DNA of 64,000 bases from Cololabis saira (GCF_033807715.1 NC_084599.1:2200501-2264500), one strand, 5' to 3'. Positions 12,349 through 23,165 are shown, counted from the first letter of the stretch. Program-made: numbers and translations. The notes: a model not told the origin generated them from the letters alone.

Positions 12349-12465
12349 CGCTACCACCATCATCATCATCACCATCACCATCATCATCATCATCATCATC
12401 AGTCAAGTCAAATTGGACGTGCGAGGTCCCGTTCATCGCTGCTTGCAGCTTTAATTTATATATAA
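12143..12465 (-). mobile_element. MITE end fused to hairpin-ended repeat with ATC array (left arm)
   Basis: It begins with the short-MITE end (GGCTGATTTATGGTTCCGCG), passes to TGATTGGCCGATATGTGAT (the hairpin-family internal block), then an ATC triplet array, and ends TTCATCGCTGCTTGCAGC. This is a composite of two non-autonomous families carried within the palindrome arm. Confidence 0.6.
12221..12401. repeat. (ATC)n triplet microsatellite, left arm
   Basis: About 60 ATC/ACC-type triplets. Any reading as polyhistidine, polyisoleucine or polyaspartate is an artefact of the repeat. Confidence 0.95.
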
Positions 12466-12630
12466 CTATTTTAACATTTCTAAACACAAAAACACGAAAG
12501 TGTCCTTGATAATTCAATAATACAATAGGTTCATGTTAAGGACATCCGTTTTAATTAGTTCTCCTTCGATTATGAGATGTTATTAATGCTCAGTAGACAC
12601 AGGAGGTTTGTTATGTATTGTTATGAGGCC

Positions 12631-13190
12631 TATTTCGTGTCTATTTTTTAACAGTTCACTAATGCTTTGAGCTAGGAAGCTGAAATTCTAGACTCTGTAT
12701 CAAGAGGTGACTTTCATCCACTGTGCGGATTTTCAGATCTGTGTGACCTTCGGAAGTGTCAAAGGTCACCCCGTCTGTTGCTTTTCGGCCTGCTAAGACT
12801 ATTTCGTGTCTTTTTTTGCATAGTTCACTAACGCCTTGAGCTAGGAAGCTGAAATTCTAGACTCTGTATCAGGAGGTGACTTTCATCCACTGTGCGGATT
12901 TTCAGATCTCTGTGACCTTCGGAAGTGTCAAAGGTCACCGCGTCTGTTGCTTTTCGGCCTGCTAAGACTATTTTGTGTCTTTTTTTGCATAGTTCACTAA
13001 CGCTTTGAGCTAGGAAGCTGAAATTCTAGACTCTGTATCAGGAGGTGACTCTCATCCACTGTGCCGAGGTCCAGACCCGTGCGACCTTCGGAAGTGCCAA
13101 AGGTCACCGTGTGTGGTGCCTTTTTCGTGCCTTTTTTGTGTGTTTTTTGAATAATTCACTAACGCTTTGAGCTGGGAGGCTGATTTTTGA
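12631..13190 (+). repeat. 169-bp tandem repeats, about 3.3 units
   Basis: Unit starts TATTTCGTGTC / TATTTTGTGTC at 12631, 12800 and 12969, with a partial diverged fourth. Each contains AGTTCACTAACGC and CTTCGGAAGTGTCAAAGGTC. Mirrored at about 13975-14530. Confidence 0.9.
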
Positions 13191-13498
13191 CTATGTTGCA
13201 ATGCAGAAGGCCCTTTGCTAGGATCTTTTGGTCGTGTGGCTGTACGACTTCCACAGAGCTAGTTGGCATTGCAGAGGGTTTACAGAGTTGAGACTTCGCA
13301 AGCCCAATTTAAGCCCCATATGGAGGCCACAGGTCAAGTTTTACTTGGTTTGGTCAAATATTGTGGCAACGGTGTCCGTTCGAATGTTGGAAAAGGTGAC
13401 GTTTCAAAGCCCCGCCCATCGAAAAGTACAGGTCTGATCTGCACCAAACTAACGTCTGTCTGATCAGGGGATGCCCCCAAACAACATATAAAAAATTC

Positions 13499-13656
13499 TG
13501 ACTCCTAGCTAAAGGCGTTAGTGAACTATGCAAAAAAAGACACAAAATAGGCCCTGTTCCATTAGTCAGGAGGCTCTCAGAGCTAGAGGTTTCTACACCC
13601 TCCTAACCAGCCAGAACGTTTTAGAGGAAACACTGTTGCAGAAGTCATAGAAATCT
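13499..13656. other. Spacer at the centre of the giant palindrome
   Basis: 158 bp that is not mirrored. It shares GCGTTAGTGAACTATGCAAA with the 169-bp repeat, so the centre lies within or beside that array. There is no open frame of interest. Confidence 0.8.
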
Positions 13657-13974
13657 GAATTTTTTATATGTTGTTTGGGGGCATCCCCTGATCAGACAGA
13701 CGTTAGTTTGGTGCAGATCAGACCTGTACTTTTCGATGGGCGGGGCTTTGAAACGTCACCTTTTCCAACATTCGAACGGACACCGTTGCCACAATATTTG
13801 ACCAAACCAAGTAAAACTTGACCTGTGGCCTCCATATGGGGCTTAAATTGGGCTTGCCAAGTCTCAACTCTGTAAACCCTCTGCAATGCCAACTAGCTCT
13901 GTGGAAGTCGTACAGCCACAAGACCAAAAGATCCTAGCAAAGGGCCTTCTGCATTGCAACATAGTCAAAAATCA

Positions 13975-14530
13975 GACTCCCAGCTCAAAGCGTTAGTGAA
14001 TTATTCAAAAAACACACAAAAAAGGCACGAAAAAGGCACCACACACGGTGACCTTTGGCACTTCCGAAGGTCGCACGGGTCTGGACCTCGGCACAGTGGA
14101 TGAGAGTCACCTCCTGATACAGAGTCTAGAATTTCAGCTTCCTAGCTCAAAGCGTTAGTGAACTATGCAAAAAAAGACACAAAATAGTCTTAGCAGGCCG
14201 AAAAGCAACAGACGCAGTGACCTTTGACACTTCCGAAGGTCACAGAGATCTGAAAATCCGCACAGTGGATGAAAGTCACCTCCTGATACAGAGTCTAGAA
14301 TTTCAGCTTCCTAGCTCAAAGCGTTAGTGAACTATGCAAAAAAAGACACGAAATAGTCTTAGCAGGCCGAAAAGCAACAGACGGGGTGACCTTTGACACT
14401 TCCGAAGGTCACACAGATCTGAAAATCCGCACAGTGGATGAAAGTCACCTCTTGATACAGAGTCTAGAATTTCAGCTTCCTAGCTCAAAGCATTAGTGAA
14501 CTGTTCAAAAATAGACACGAAATAGGCCTC
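13975..14530 (-). repeat. 169-bp tandem repeats (mirror)
   Basis: Reverse complement of the array at 12631-13190, with the same unit number and near-identical sequence. Confidence 0.9.
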
Positions 14531-14694
14531 ATAAAAATACATAACAAACCTCCTGTGTCTACTGAGCATTAATAACATCTCATAATCGAAGGAGAACTAA
14601 TTAAAACGGATGTCCTTAACATGAACCTATTGTATTATTGAATTATCAAGGACACTTTCGTGTTTTTGTGTTTAGAAATGTTAAAATAGTTATA

Positions 14695-14758
14695 TATAAA
14701 TTAAAGCTGCAAGCAGCGATGAACGGGACCTCGCACGTCCAATTTGACTTGACTGATG

Positions 14759-14790
<32 letters not shown>

Positions 14791-14800
14791 GGTGGTAGCG

Positions 14801-14831
<31 letters not shown>

Positions 14832-14849
14832 GGATGATGATGATGAAGG

Positions 14850-14892
<43 letters not shown>

Positions 14893-14972
14893 CACATATC
14901 GGCCAATCAGCTACTAGTATCACTTTCGCCGTAGGCTCTGCGTTGGTGTAACGCGGAACCATAAATCAGCCT
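14695..14972 (+). mobile_element. MITE plus hairpin-ended repeat (right arm)
   Basis: Mirror of 12143-12465. It starts AAATTAAAGCTGCAAGCAGC, has a shorter triplet array and ends with CGCGGAACCATAAATCAGCC. Confidence 0.6.
14754..14892. repeat. (GAT)n triplet microsatellite, right arm
   Basis: Mirror of the left-arm ATC array, about 42 bp shorter. This is expected microsatellite drift since the arms were last identical. Confidence 0.95.
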
Positions 14973-16545
14973 GGAAGTTACACGCGTCATTTGTTGATGT
15001 TTTTTCCAGGATTCTGATTGGCTGGCATGATGCTCTCAGCGTGAAACAACTCTTTTTTTTCTCACAATCGAAGGGAAAAACATGAAAATTGGTGTGCAGG
15101 AAATTAACCCACTAATGTTGTGTAATTAACAATGATACAGTGGTGTTTCTGCCTTAAGAAATGTTGCAGATATCATTGTGAAAATCGCCGTTAATGTCAA
15201 AACGGACAGTTCAACAGTGTGTGTGTGTGTGTTTTTTTTCTCTCGCACCGGAGCCACTCATCGTCTGCGCTCCGGGACCTCCCACTTTAGAAATTAAGCA
15301 CTGGGCCTGGCATATATTTTAATAACGGGGCCATGCAAGAGAATTGGGGGTTTTATTACTCAAAGGAAGTAAAACAAGCACATGGTTCATACATTTCCGT
15401 CAATAAGATCCATTAAATGAGGGTAAAATAACCAAAATATATTTCTTGCTATAAATATGATAAAATCTGCTTTTCATGGCGAAACTATCTTAAAATATTG
15501 CAATTTAGACCGAGAATCAAAGAAATGGCAGCAATTTTATTTTTCCCCCACAGCCGAAAACTTGAAAGTCACGTGACAGAAACGAAACCTAACGAAACCT
15601 ATTAAAATGAATGAGCCACGGAACGGTTTCACATCTCACGTTTTAGGAGGGCAAATCGTAACATTGGCCACGTTTTGCAATGTGGACCAACGTAGCCTGT
15701 ACCACGTTTTCCTGTGAGACTGGGTTGAATATTGTAACCCCTCTACGTTTTTGCACTTTGGACCACCGTAGCCAGGGTATTCTGACGAAATCTGAAAAAA
15801 CCTTGCAACCAGAGCAAGCAAGAGATTATGTACATTTATTGAGTGAATATTATGAAATTGAAATATGTATTGCTAGAAATGTAATCAAAACGCATTTCTA
15901 TGCAGAAACTAACTCAAGATATTGATTTTTTTTCACAGCACTGTCCAGCAACCAAAAACGTAACGATTTCACGTTATTAAAAAGTTCCAGTTTTACATTA
16001 TTCTGACGAGATCTGAAAAAACCTTGCAACCAGAGCAAGCAAGAGATTATCTACATTTATATATTGCTATAAATGTAATCAAATCGCATTTCTATGCAGA
16101 AACTAACTCAAAATATAGATTTTTTTCACTCAAAACTGAAAAATGTCCACCGTGTTTGTTAACTCAAAATATAGATTTTTTTCACTCAAAAATGAAAAAT
16201 GTCCACCATGTTTGTTGGTATCACGGCCAGAATCTTAAAAGTCACGTGACTTGGACGCAAAACGAATAGGCAGAAAAATGTAACAGTTATACATTTCAAG
16301 GGCTAAAAAAATGTAACAGTTATACATTTCAAGGGCTAATATTGTAACCCCTCTACGTTTTTGCATTTGGACCAACGTAGCCAGGGTATTCTGACGAGAT
16401 CTGAAAAAACCTTGCAACCAGAGCAAGCAAGAGATTATGTACATTTATTGAGTGAATATTATGAAATTGAAATATGTATTGCTAGAAATGTAATCAAAAC
16501 ACATTTCTATGCAGAAACTAACTCAAGATATTGATTTTTTTTTTC

Positions 16546-17210
16546 ACAGCACTGTCCAGCAACCAAAAATGTAACCATTTCACGTTATTCAAACGTTCCA
16601 GATTTACATTATTCTGATGAGATCTGAAAAAAACCTTGCAACCAGAGCAAGCAAGAGATTATGTACATTTATTGAGTGAATATTATGAAAGTGAAATATG
16701 TATTTCTAGAAATATAATCAAAACACATTTCTATGCAGAAACTAACTCAAGATATTGATTTTTTTTTTCACAGCACTGTCCAGCAACCAAAAATGTAACG
16801 ATTTCACGTAATTAAAACGTTCCAGATTTACATTATTCTGACGAGATCTGAAAAAACCTTGCAACCACGAGAAAGCAAGAGATTATATACATTTACTGAG
16901 TGAATATTATGAAAGTGAAATATGTATTGCTAGAAATGTAATCAAAACGCATTTCTATGCAGAAACTAACTAAAAATATTGATTTTCTTCACAGCGTGTA
17001 CAGCAACCAAAAATGTAACCATTTCACGTTTTTAAAACGTTCCAGATTTACATTATTCTGACGAGATCTGAAAAAACCTTGCAACCACGAGCAAGCAAGA
17101 GATTATATACATTTACTGAGTGAATATTATGAAAGTGAAATATGTATTGCTAGAAATGTAATCAAAACGCATTTCTATGCAGAAACTAACTCAAAATATT
17201 GATTTTCTTC
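16546..17210 (-). repeat. 220-bp tandem array, three units (mirror)
   Basis: Boundaries at 16546, 16770, 16991 and 17210 give units of 224, 221 and 220 bp, the reverse complement of the left-arm array but with half the copy number. The units are more diverged from each other than those on the left. Confidence 0.9.
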
Positions 17211-17559
17211 ACTCAAAAATGAAAAATGTCCACCGTGTTTGTTGGTATCACGGCCAGAATCTTAAAAGTCACGTGACTTGGGCGCAAAACGAATCGGCAG
17301 AAAAATGTAACAGTTATACGTTTTAAGGGCTAAAAAAACGTAACAGTTATACATTTCAAGGGCTAATATTGTAGCCCCTCTACGTTTTTGCACTTTGGAC
17401 CAACGTAGGCAGGGTACGTTTTTGTGTGAGACTGGGTTGGCTGTACAGACACTACAGAATTTGGTTGCTTTCCTCCTTCTCTGAGTCTGAATGAGGGGAG
17501 ACCACTTTATATATGTTAAAACAAGAGAAAACCTGTTTTTCATAATAGGTCCCCTTTAA

Positions 17560-18187
17560 ATTTAATTTTAGTTCCAAAGACATCAGCGAGGTGAAGACAA
17601 CAATGATAATAATTGTTTTGTTTATAATAAATATATGAAACCTCACAGCAGCAGTTCAATAAATCCAGACCTGCATCCAACTTTGCATTTCTCTGTTATA
17701 AAGAATTCAGAAGGGCTAGAACAAATGTAAGAGCAGCAGAGAAGGGAGCAGATAAGTAATGTGTTTTGATTTGAGAAATATAATGAAAAACTGAGAAACA
17801 ATTCTTAATCAAGGGTACTCATTAAAACACAAAAAGGACTTAACAAATATGTCACTAACCGTTCAAAGTCTGAATGGCATAGGTCTGCTCTCATTTTACG
17901 TTTGCTCTTTTGTAATCATTTGCAGACTTGAAGAAAATCGAGAATGAATGATGTTTGATGAACACAAAGGACCTTTTCCTTCTGCAAATGATCCATTTAA
18001 ATTTACACTTTGCCCTCACTCTGTACTTTCATCAAGTCAACACAGTCACAAAACTCATATTGTACCAATCCCCATTAGTCATCTATTGCAAAGAACCCTT
18101 TTAATTAACTTTTCAAATAATCTCCTCTGCTTCATACGCCTGCAATATGAATGATGAAAAATCCAATATTGTATAAAAAAAAAATAT

Positions 18188-18192
<5 letters not shown>
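17560..18192. other. Unassigned sequence
   Basis: AT-rich intergenic sequence between the piggyBac-like element and a GT microsatellite. Nothing recognised. Confidence 0.4.
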
Positions 18193-18193
<1 letters not shown>

Positions 18194-18257
<64 letters not shown>

Positions 18258-18290
18258 TGTGTGTGTGTGTGTGTGAGTGTGTGTGTGTTT
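18194..18290. repeat. (GT)n microsatellite
   Basis: About 48 GT units with two GAGT interruptions near the 3' end. Confidence 0.98.
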
Positions 18291-18587
18291 AATCCCCACT
18301 GTCTTCTACCCTCACTGTGGATAGTCTAGGTGTTGCTCAGCCATGTTGAGAGAGATGGAGAGGATAAATGGACGGCCCCTGTCATTCTAAAGGCAGATTT
18401 CTCATTATGGTCAACTTAAATCAAACCCAGATGACAATTTAAGGCTGATTAAGACAACACATTAGAGCTGAGCTGAGATTATGAAAGGGAACCCAACCAA
18501 TTCAAATGTAAGAAATGACAGAGTAGCTTCTATTTCAGGAAATTTCTATAAGGATAAAAACAATAAATACAACAGATTTATAATATA

Positions 18588-19825
18588 TAGGGTTGTCCCG
18601 ATCAGGATTTTTTAGCTCCCGATCCGATCCCGATCACTTGAGTTTGAGTATCTGCCGATCCCGATTTTTCCCGATCCGATCACTTTTTTTGGCTCCCGAT
18701 ACATTTCCGATACTTTTTCCCAATCAGATACATTTTGGCAAAGAATTAAGTAAAAAAGTAAAGTAAAAAAAAGTAAAGTAAATTAAGTAAAAAACGGTAT
18801 TGTCCATTCTCTCCAACATGGACATATTTTTGTTTTTTCACTGACTGCATCATTGGATCAAAACAAAGCTTATCAGCTCTGGTGCCACAAAATGTAGAAA
18901 CATGAAATTGTAAACTAAAACAAAAAGTTCAGAATAGTAAAATAACAAAAATAAATCAATTTCACTTCAAAAGGAGGTAGTTTACTTACGAGGTTTAAAA
19001 GTTGAATGACATCCAGTCAAACTCACAATCAATAAGAAAATGAAAATACATTTTGGCTTAACCGTAGTGCAGAATTCTCAACAGCATGAAATGAATAGCA
19101 GCAGATATTCATTGTGGCTGTTATAGTTTTCTGTCACTGTGTTGTGCTGATGTCACGCAGAGCGTAGGAACCAATTGTGGTTGTTCAGACACGGACCCTT
19201 TAGACCGTAACACCAGCCTGCAAAATAGCAGTCCGTCATCTCTGTGTTGTTACCGAGTCAATAAAGTGGACCAAAAGATGATTTACGAGTGACGGATAAT
19301 CATTTACATAACACTACAGTCACTTTTCTCCGACAGCTTTTCTTTGTTTTTAAAACTTTCAGACCGTTTATCTGAGCGTAGCCTAGCTGCTGTTAGCTCT
19401 CTGTTAGCCACGCTTCCTTCCCCACCAGCACAAACGATTCTTCAGCCGCCGGCGCCGCCCAAAATCTTACAATAAACACACATCAACTGTCTGTATTGTT
19501 AAATGCAATTATAAAATGATTAAATAATTAATATATGTTAAAACATAGGCACAGAGCAATAAGCAAACAAATAAGACAAACTGGCCTGGAGCTGCTGGAG
19601 CCGCTCTGAGCTGCAGCTGGGGCTCAGAGCAGAGCCGCCCGGCTCTTCTGGCCGCTGCGCCGACTCCGCGCTACCGGGTCGCGGAGTCGGAAACCAGCCG
19701 GCCGAGCCATAACAGTATGTCCCGATACTTTTTTGGCCGATCCCGATCTTTTGAAAATGACGTGATCGGGCCCGATCGATCGGCCACCCGATCGATCGGC
19801 CACCCGATCGATCGGGACAACACTA
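18588..19825. mobile_element. hAT non-autonomous element
   Basis: The ends TAGGGTTGTCCCGATC and GATCGGGACAACACTA are inverted repeats with one mismatch, flanked by a perfect 8-bp direct duplication ATAATATA (18580-18587 and 19826-19833). An 8-bp duplication is typical of hAT. It is 1238 bp without a transposase. Both ends are packed with CCCGATC words, and the right end has a tandem duplication of CGATCGATCGGCCACC. An internal GC-rich block (19590-19710) may be what is left of an autonomous parent's 5' region. Confidence 0.92.
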
Positions 19826-19833
19826 ATAATATA

Positions 19834-20469
19834 TTTTTTAAATAAGGTCCCTTAAAATGAAATTAATTTAAAATATATTGCAACAGTGATCGCAAATGCT
19901 CTATCAAATATAATGCCTAATCACGTAAATGTTCTAAAATCACACAAGCTTTGCAAAACAAAAAACCCTTTATGTATGTATGTATTAGTTTTTATAGTTT
20001 GCTTTACTGCAAACATTTCATGATACAGACAGCTTTACTGTATTTTACACATTTTCTAATGACAACAAAACAATAAAATTAAGCCAGACCTACCGGATGA
20101 AATAATTGCTAGTGAATGCTGAATCCTTTGCTGAATGTTTTTACAGACTCCACTAGATAGTGGTTAAATATGCACAAAACAGTCTCCATGCACCTTTATG
20201 AATTAATTCATTACATATGCATTCAGGTACAGTTTCTTATGAACTATGAACACAAAAAGCTGAGACATTGAAATACCCTGCAACAGGGGTCAACTATAGC
20301 TGTCTGACTAAAGTGACATTTACAGTATAATATTTTGTATAACAGTGATGACACATTGGTCAACAGATGAGTTGGAAAGCAGTAGACCAAAAATGTGTAT
20401 AACCAACATTATAAATATTACTATTAAATTAAATTCAAATGAGTTTCCCCAAAGTGAAATTAATGAATT
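19834..20469. other. Unassigned AT-rich sequence
   Basis: No gene, tandem array or element ends seen apart from a short TATG run near 19972-19984. Confidence 0.4.
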
Positions 20470-20997
20470 TAATTATGGGCATGGGCATGACCATATTGCA
20501 ATTGTCGCAAATGCGCATCGTCGCAGGATGGAGACGCACATTTTGATGTATAACACACCTGGGTGCACGTTACGGTTCGGGTGAAGAAACGGCCGAAGAA
20601 ATGGCATAAATTGCGCCAAAATTACACGATTAATTCAAAATGGCCGACTTCCTGTTTGGTTTCGGCCATGGAGCCAAGAGACTTTTCTTTAAGTTGCGAC
20701 ATGATACAGGTGTGTACCGGTTTTCGTGCATGTACGTCAAACCGTATTGTGGGGCTTGAGGCACAAAGTTTTCTAGGGGGCGCTGTTGAGCCATTAGGCC
20801 ACGCCCATTAATGCAAACCATTAAATATCACATTTTTCGCCAGGCCTGGCTTGCGTGCAAAATTTGGTGACTTTTGGGGCACGTTTAGGGGGGAAAAAAG
20901 GGCCCTCCATTCGTTGGAAAAATAAAGAAGAAAGAAGAAAGAATTCCTACAGATACAATAGGGCCTTTGCACTGTCAGTGCTCGGGCCCTAATTAAA
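20470..20997 (-). mobile_element. Hairpin-ended repeat, partial copy
   Basis: Same family as 5302-6165 in the opposite orientation. It ends GCACTGTCAGTGCTCGGGCC then CTAATTAA, with the GCACTG/CAGTGC hairpin intact. The internal sequence (GGTTTCGGCCATGGAGCC, GGCGCTGTTGAGCCAT) matches the copies near 5500-5660 and 36780-36915. The GCTGC-hairpin end is missing. Confidence 0.7.
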
Positions 20998-21441
20998 CAA
21001 GCAAGCAGACAATGCTTCAGATATGGATGGAGCTGCTAAAATGTGGACACTTCACACAGATCTATACAATCAGCACAGTTTCAAGGACACTACCTAAGAT
21101 TAGTTTCACCAAGTCAGTATGAATGGCAACCAAATGCAAAAAGAGGCACACCTCCCCCTCTTTTCCTGAGTTATGGTGTTGTAAACTGGCCAGAGAAGGT
21201 TTTTTGTACAAAACATTATGATTTTAAGAGAAGCTGACTTTTGAAATTTTGGGTATAAAATGTCCTCACTTCATCATTTTTGTAGTATTTGATTTTTGTG
21301 TGATATTTGTCATAACTAATAACCCCAAAAATGTTATCAGTTCATCCTTGATTCCAACTTGAAATTTGCACCAAATTTGAAGAAAAAGCCTCCAGGCATT
21401 GTGGAGATTTCATATTTGTTTAAACTTTTGACATGGAATTA

Positions 21442-21443
<2 letters not shown>
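20998..21443. other. Unassigned sequence
   Basis: No gene or repeat recognised between the hairpin-family copy and the GA microsatellite. Confidence 0.4.

Positions 21444-21518
<75 letters not shown>
21444..21518. repeat. (GA)n microsatellite
   Basis: About 37 uninterrupted GA units. Confidence 0.98.
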
Positions 21519-21521
<3 letters not shown>

Positions 21522-21625
21522 CTGATGACGAGTATATCTAAAAACACAAATAAAAACCTGTTTCAGAATAGTAATGTGCATCGCAAAAAGGTGCAAAAAG
21601 GTCCTCATTTCAAGAAAAACAAGAG

Positions 21626-21682
21626 AAATTCCTACAGATACAATAGGGCCTTCGCACTGTCAGTGCTCGGGCCCTAATAATA
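21626..21682 (-). mobile_element. Terminal fragment of hairpin-ended repeat
   Basis: Only the last 55 bp of the family remain (AATTCCTACAGATACAATAG then the GCACTGTCAGTGC hairpin and TCGGGCCCTAAT). It suggests insertion of a truncated copy or loss of the rest. Confidence 0.7.
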
Positions 21683-22089
21683 ATACTTGGGTTTATAATT
21701 CTGTTTCATATTTATTCATGGTATTATTTCTAAATATTGCTTTGAAGTGTGTTTTGTCTCCCTGCTGCTGTGAGTTATGAGCGTTGGCCTCCTCTTGCTC
21801 ACAGATGCCCCCAGGTGGTTGTTTGGGTACACTGCAGCCCCCCCCCCCCCCGCCCCCTTCTAACAAGACGTGATTCACACTATACTTCTTTCCTGCTGTG
21901 TTTGCAGCTAAACCCCACGACTGTTACTGAGGAGGATCATTGTTTGAGTATGTTTGTATGTGCAGTAAATCCTGATTGTGAACATTGTTTTTCCACTCTC
22001 TCATTATTATCATTGATGTTTCTTTCAACCTCTGTAACTGTGTTTATGTTCAGCGTCATCGTCGATGAGTGGTTGATGAAGCTGTGACG

Positions 22090-22120
22090 ATGAGGACTGG
22101 TTTACTCCTCTTCACCTTTG
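22090..22120 (+). CDS. Possible first coding exon (signal peptide) of an unidentified gene
   Basis: ATG at 22090 opens a short hydrophobic reading, MRTGLLLFTF, and runs directly into a consensus splice donor, GTAAGT, at 22121-22126. The exon would end in phase 1. A start codon plus a short leucine-rich peptide ending in a phase-1 donor is how signal-peptide exons of secreted and immunoglobulin-superfamily genes commonly look. Upstream, a TTTCCTGCTGTGTTTGCAG acceptor-like site lies at 21890-21908. Downstream is a 0.9-kb minisatellite and then the LINE, so no second exon is visible. It could be chance. The gene itself cannot be named. Confidence 0.25.
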
Positions 22121-22242
22121 GTAAGTTACAGATATAAGCTGCACTGAAGCAGAAATGTGTTGAACAGTAGTTGCAGTAACTACTCTAGAAATACATGTTG
22201 GCATCTAGACAACTGATGAACCACTGGCTGATGACAAGAAAC

Positions 22243-23165
22243 CAGACCTGCACCTAGTTACTAGCCAGACCTGCAGCTAATAGCCAGATCTGCAGCTACT
22301 AGCCAAACCTGCAGCTACTAGCCAGACCTGCAGTTACTAGCCAGACCTGCAGCTACTAGCCAGACCTGCAGCTACTAGCAAGACCTGCAGCTACTAGCCA
22401 GACCTGCAGCTACTAGCCAGACCTGCAGTTACTAGCCAGACCTGCAGCTACTAGCCAGACCTGCAGCTACTAGCCAGACCTGCAGCTACTAGCCAGACCT
22501 GCAGCTACTAGCCAGACCTGCAGCTACTAGCCAGACCTGCAGTTACTAGCCAGACCTGCAGCTACTAGCCAGATCTGCAGCTACTAGCCAGATCTGCAGC
22601 TACTAGCCAGACCTGCAGCTACTAGCCGAGACCTGCAGCTACTAGCAAGACCTGCAGCTACTAGCCAGACCTGCAGTTACTAGCCAGACCTGCAGTTACT
22701 AGCCAGACCTGCAGCTACTAGCCAGACCTGCAGCTACTAGCCAGACCTGCAGCTACTAGCCAGATCTGCAGCTACTAGCCAGACCTGCAGCTACTAGCCA
22801 GACCTGCAGCTACTAGCCAGACCTGCAGCTACTAGCAAGACCTGCAGCTACTAGCCAGACCTGCAGCTACTAGCCAGACCTGCAGCTACTAGCCAGACCT
22901 GCAGCTACTAGCCAGACCTGCAGCTACTAGCCAGACCTCCAGTTACTAGCCAGACCTGCAGCTACTAGCCAGACCTGCAGCTACTAGCCAGACCTGCAGC
23001 TACTAGCCAGACCTGCAGCTACTAGCCAGACCTGCAGCTACTAGCCAGACCTGCAGTTACTAGCCAGACCTGCAGCTACTAGCCAGATCTGCAGCTACTA
23101 GCCAGACCTGCAGCTACTAGCCAGACCTTCAGCTACAGGCCAGACCTACAGCGACTAGGCAGATA
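22243..23165 (+). repeat. 19-bp minisatellite, about 48 units
   Basis: Unit CTACTAGCCAGACCTGCAG, repeated almost without interruption. Variants (GTTACT, AGATCT, AGCAAG, one GCCGAG with an extra base) recur as if copied in blocks. Every unit carries the palindrome CTGCAG. The units at both ends are the most diverged. It shows no coding or CRISPR features, because there are no spacers. Confidence 0.95.

Larger units (their letters stand above)
9023..13498 (+). repeat. Left arm of giant inverted repeat
   Basis: The arm contains, in order: a terminal block rich in ACGT words, six 220-bp units, diverged copies of the same unit (to about 11390), an internal CAACCC end at 11394, a block ending near 12140, a copy of the short MITE fused to the hairpin-ended repeat with an ATC triplet array (12143-12465), three 169-bp units (12631-13190) and a final block up to the spacer. 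Confidence 0.9.
9023..17439. mobile_element. Giant palindromic (fold-back) element
   Basis: An 8.4-kb unit bounded by CAACCCAGTCTCAC and GTGAGACTGGGTTG and by a perfect 7-bp direct duplication, GCTGTAC, at 9016-9022 and 17440-17446. It sits inside the piggyBac-like element. Nearly all of it is one inverted repeat, with a left arm at 9023-13498, a spacer at 13499-13656 and a right arm at 13657-17439. The arms look almost identical over kilobases and differ mainly in copy number of internal tandem repeats. The same terminal motif recurs inside each arm (CAACCC at 11394, GGGTTG ending at 15727), which suggests an inner 4.3-kb palindrome within an outer one. There is no reading frame with recognisable protein similarity, so it must be moved by an enzyme encoded elsewhere. 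The 7-bp duplication does not match the common superfamilies (TA, TTAA, 8-bp hAT), and I do not assign a superfamily. Confidence 0.85.
13657..17439 (-). repeat. Right arm of giant inverted repeat
   Basis: Inverse of the left arm, starting GAATTTTTTATATGTTG against CAACATATAAAAAATTC at 13482-13498. It is 693 bp shorter. The right arm has three 220-bp units where the left has six (660 bp), and its triplet array is about 42 bp shorter. These two differences account for almost the whole length gap. Confidence 0.9.
7809..17555 (-). mobile_element. piggyBac-like non-autonomous element hosting the giant palindrome
   Basis: The ends AGGGGACCTATTATG and CATAATAGGTCCCCT are perfect 15-bp inverted repeats, each abutting TTAA (7805-7808 and 17556-17559). 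A TTAA target duplication is the hallmark of the piggyBac superfamily. The element's own sequence is only the outer parts (7809-9022 and 17440-17555). It can be aligned in inverse orientation with the second copy at 23898-25209, for example the AACAAGCTTT block near the left end and GGGGAGACCACTTTAT near the right end. The intervening 8.4 kb is a later insertion. No transposase is encoded. A short element (8218-8306) has also inserted into the left part. Confidence 0.85.

Noticed and set aside
12151..12517. Long polyhistidine, polyisoleucine, polymethionine and polyaspartate frames
   Set aside because: They are translations of an ATC/GAT triplet microsatellite in all frames, mirrored at 14638-14962. 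No protein is implied.
9023..17439. Giant palindrome as an assembly artefact
   Set aside because: A hairpin artefact would give identical arms and no insertion signature. Here there is a perfect 7-bp duplication outside the ends, and the arms differ by three 220-bp units and in the triplet array. It is still worth checking with long reads.
22243..23165. CRISPR array
   Set aside because: Contiguous 19-bp repeats without spacers in a eukaryotic context; this is a minisatellite.
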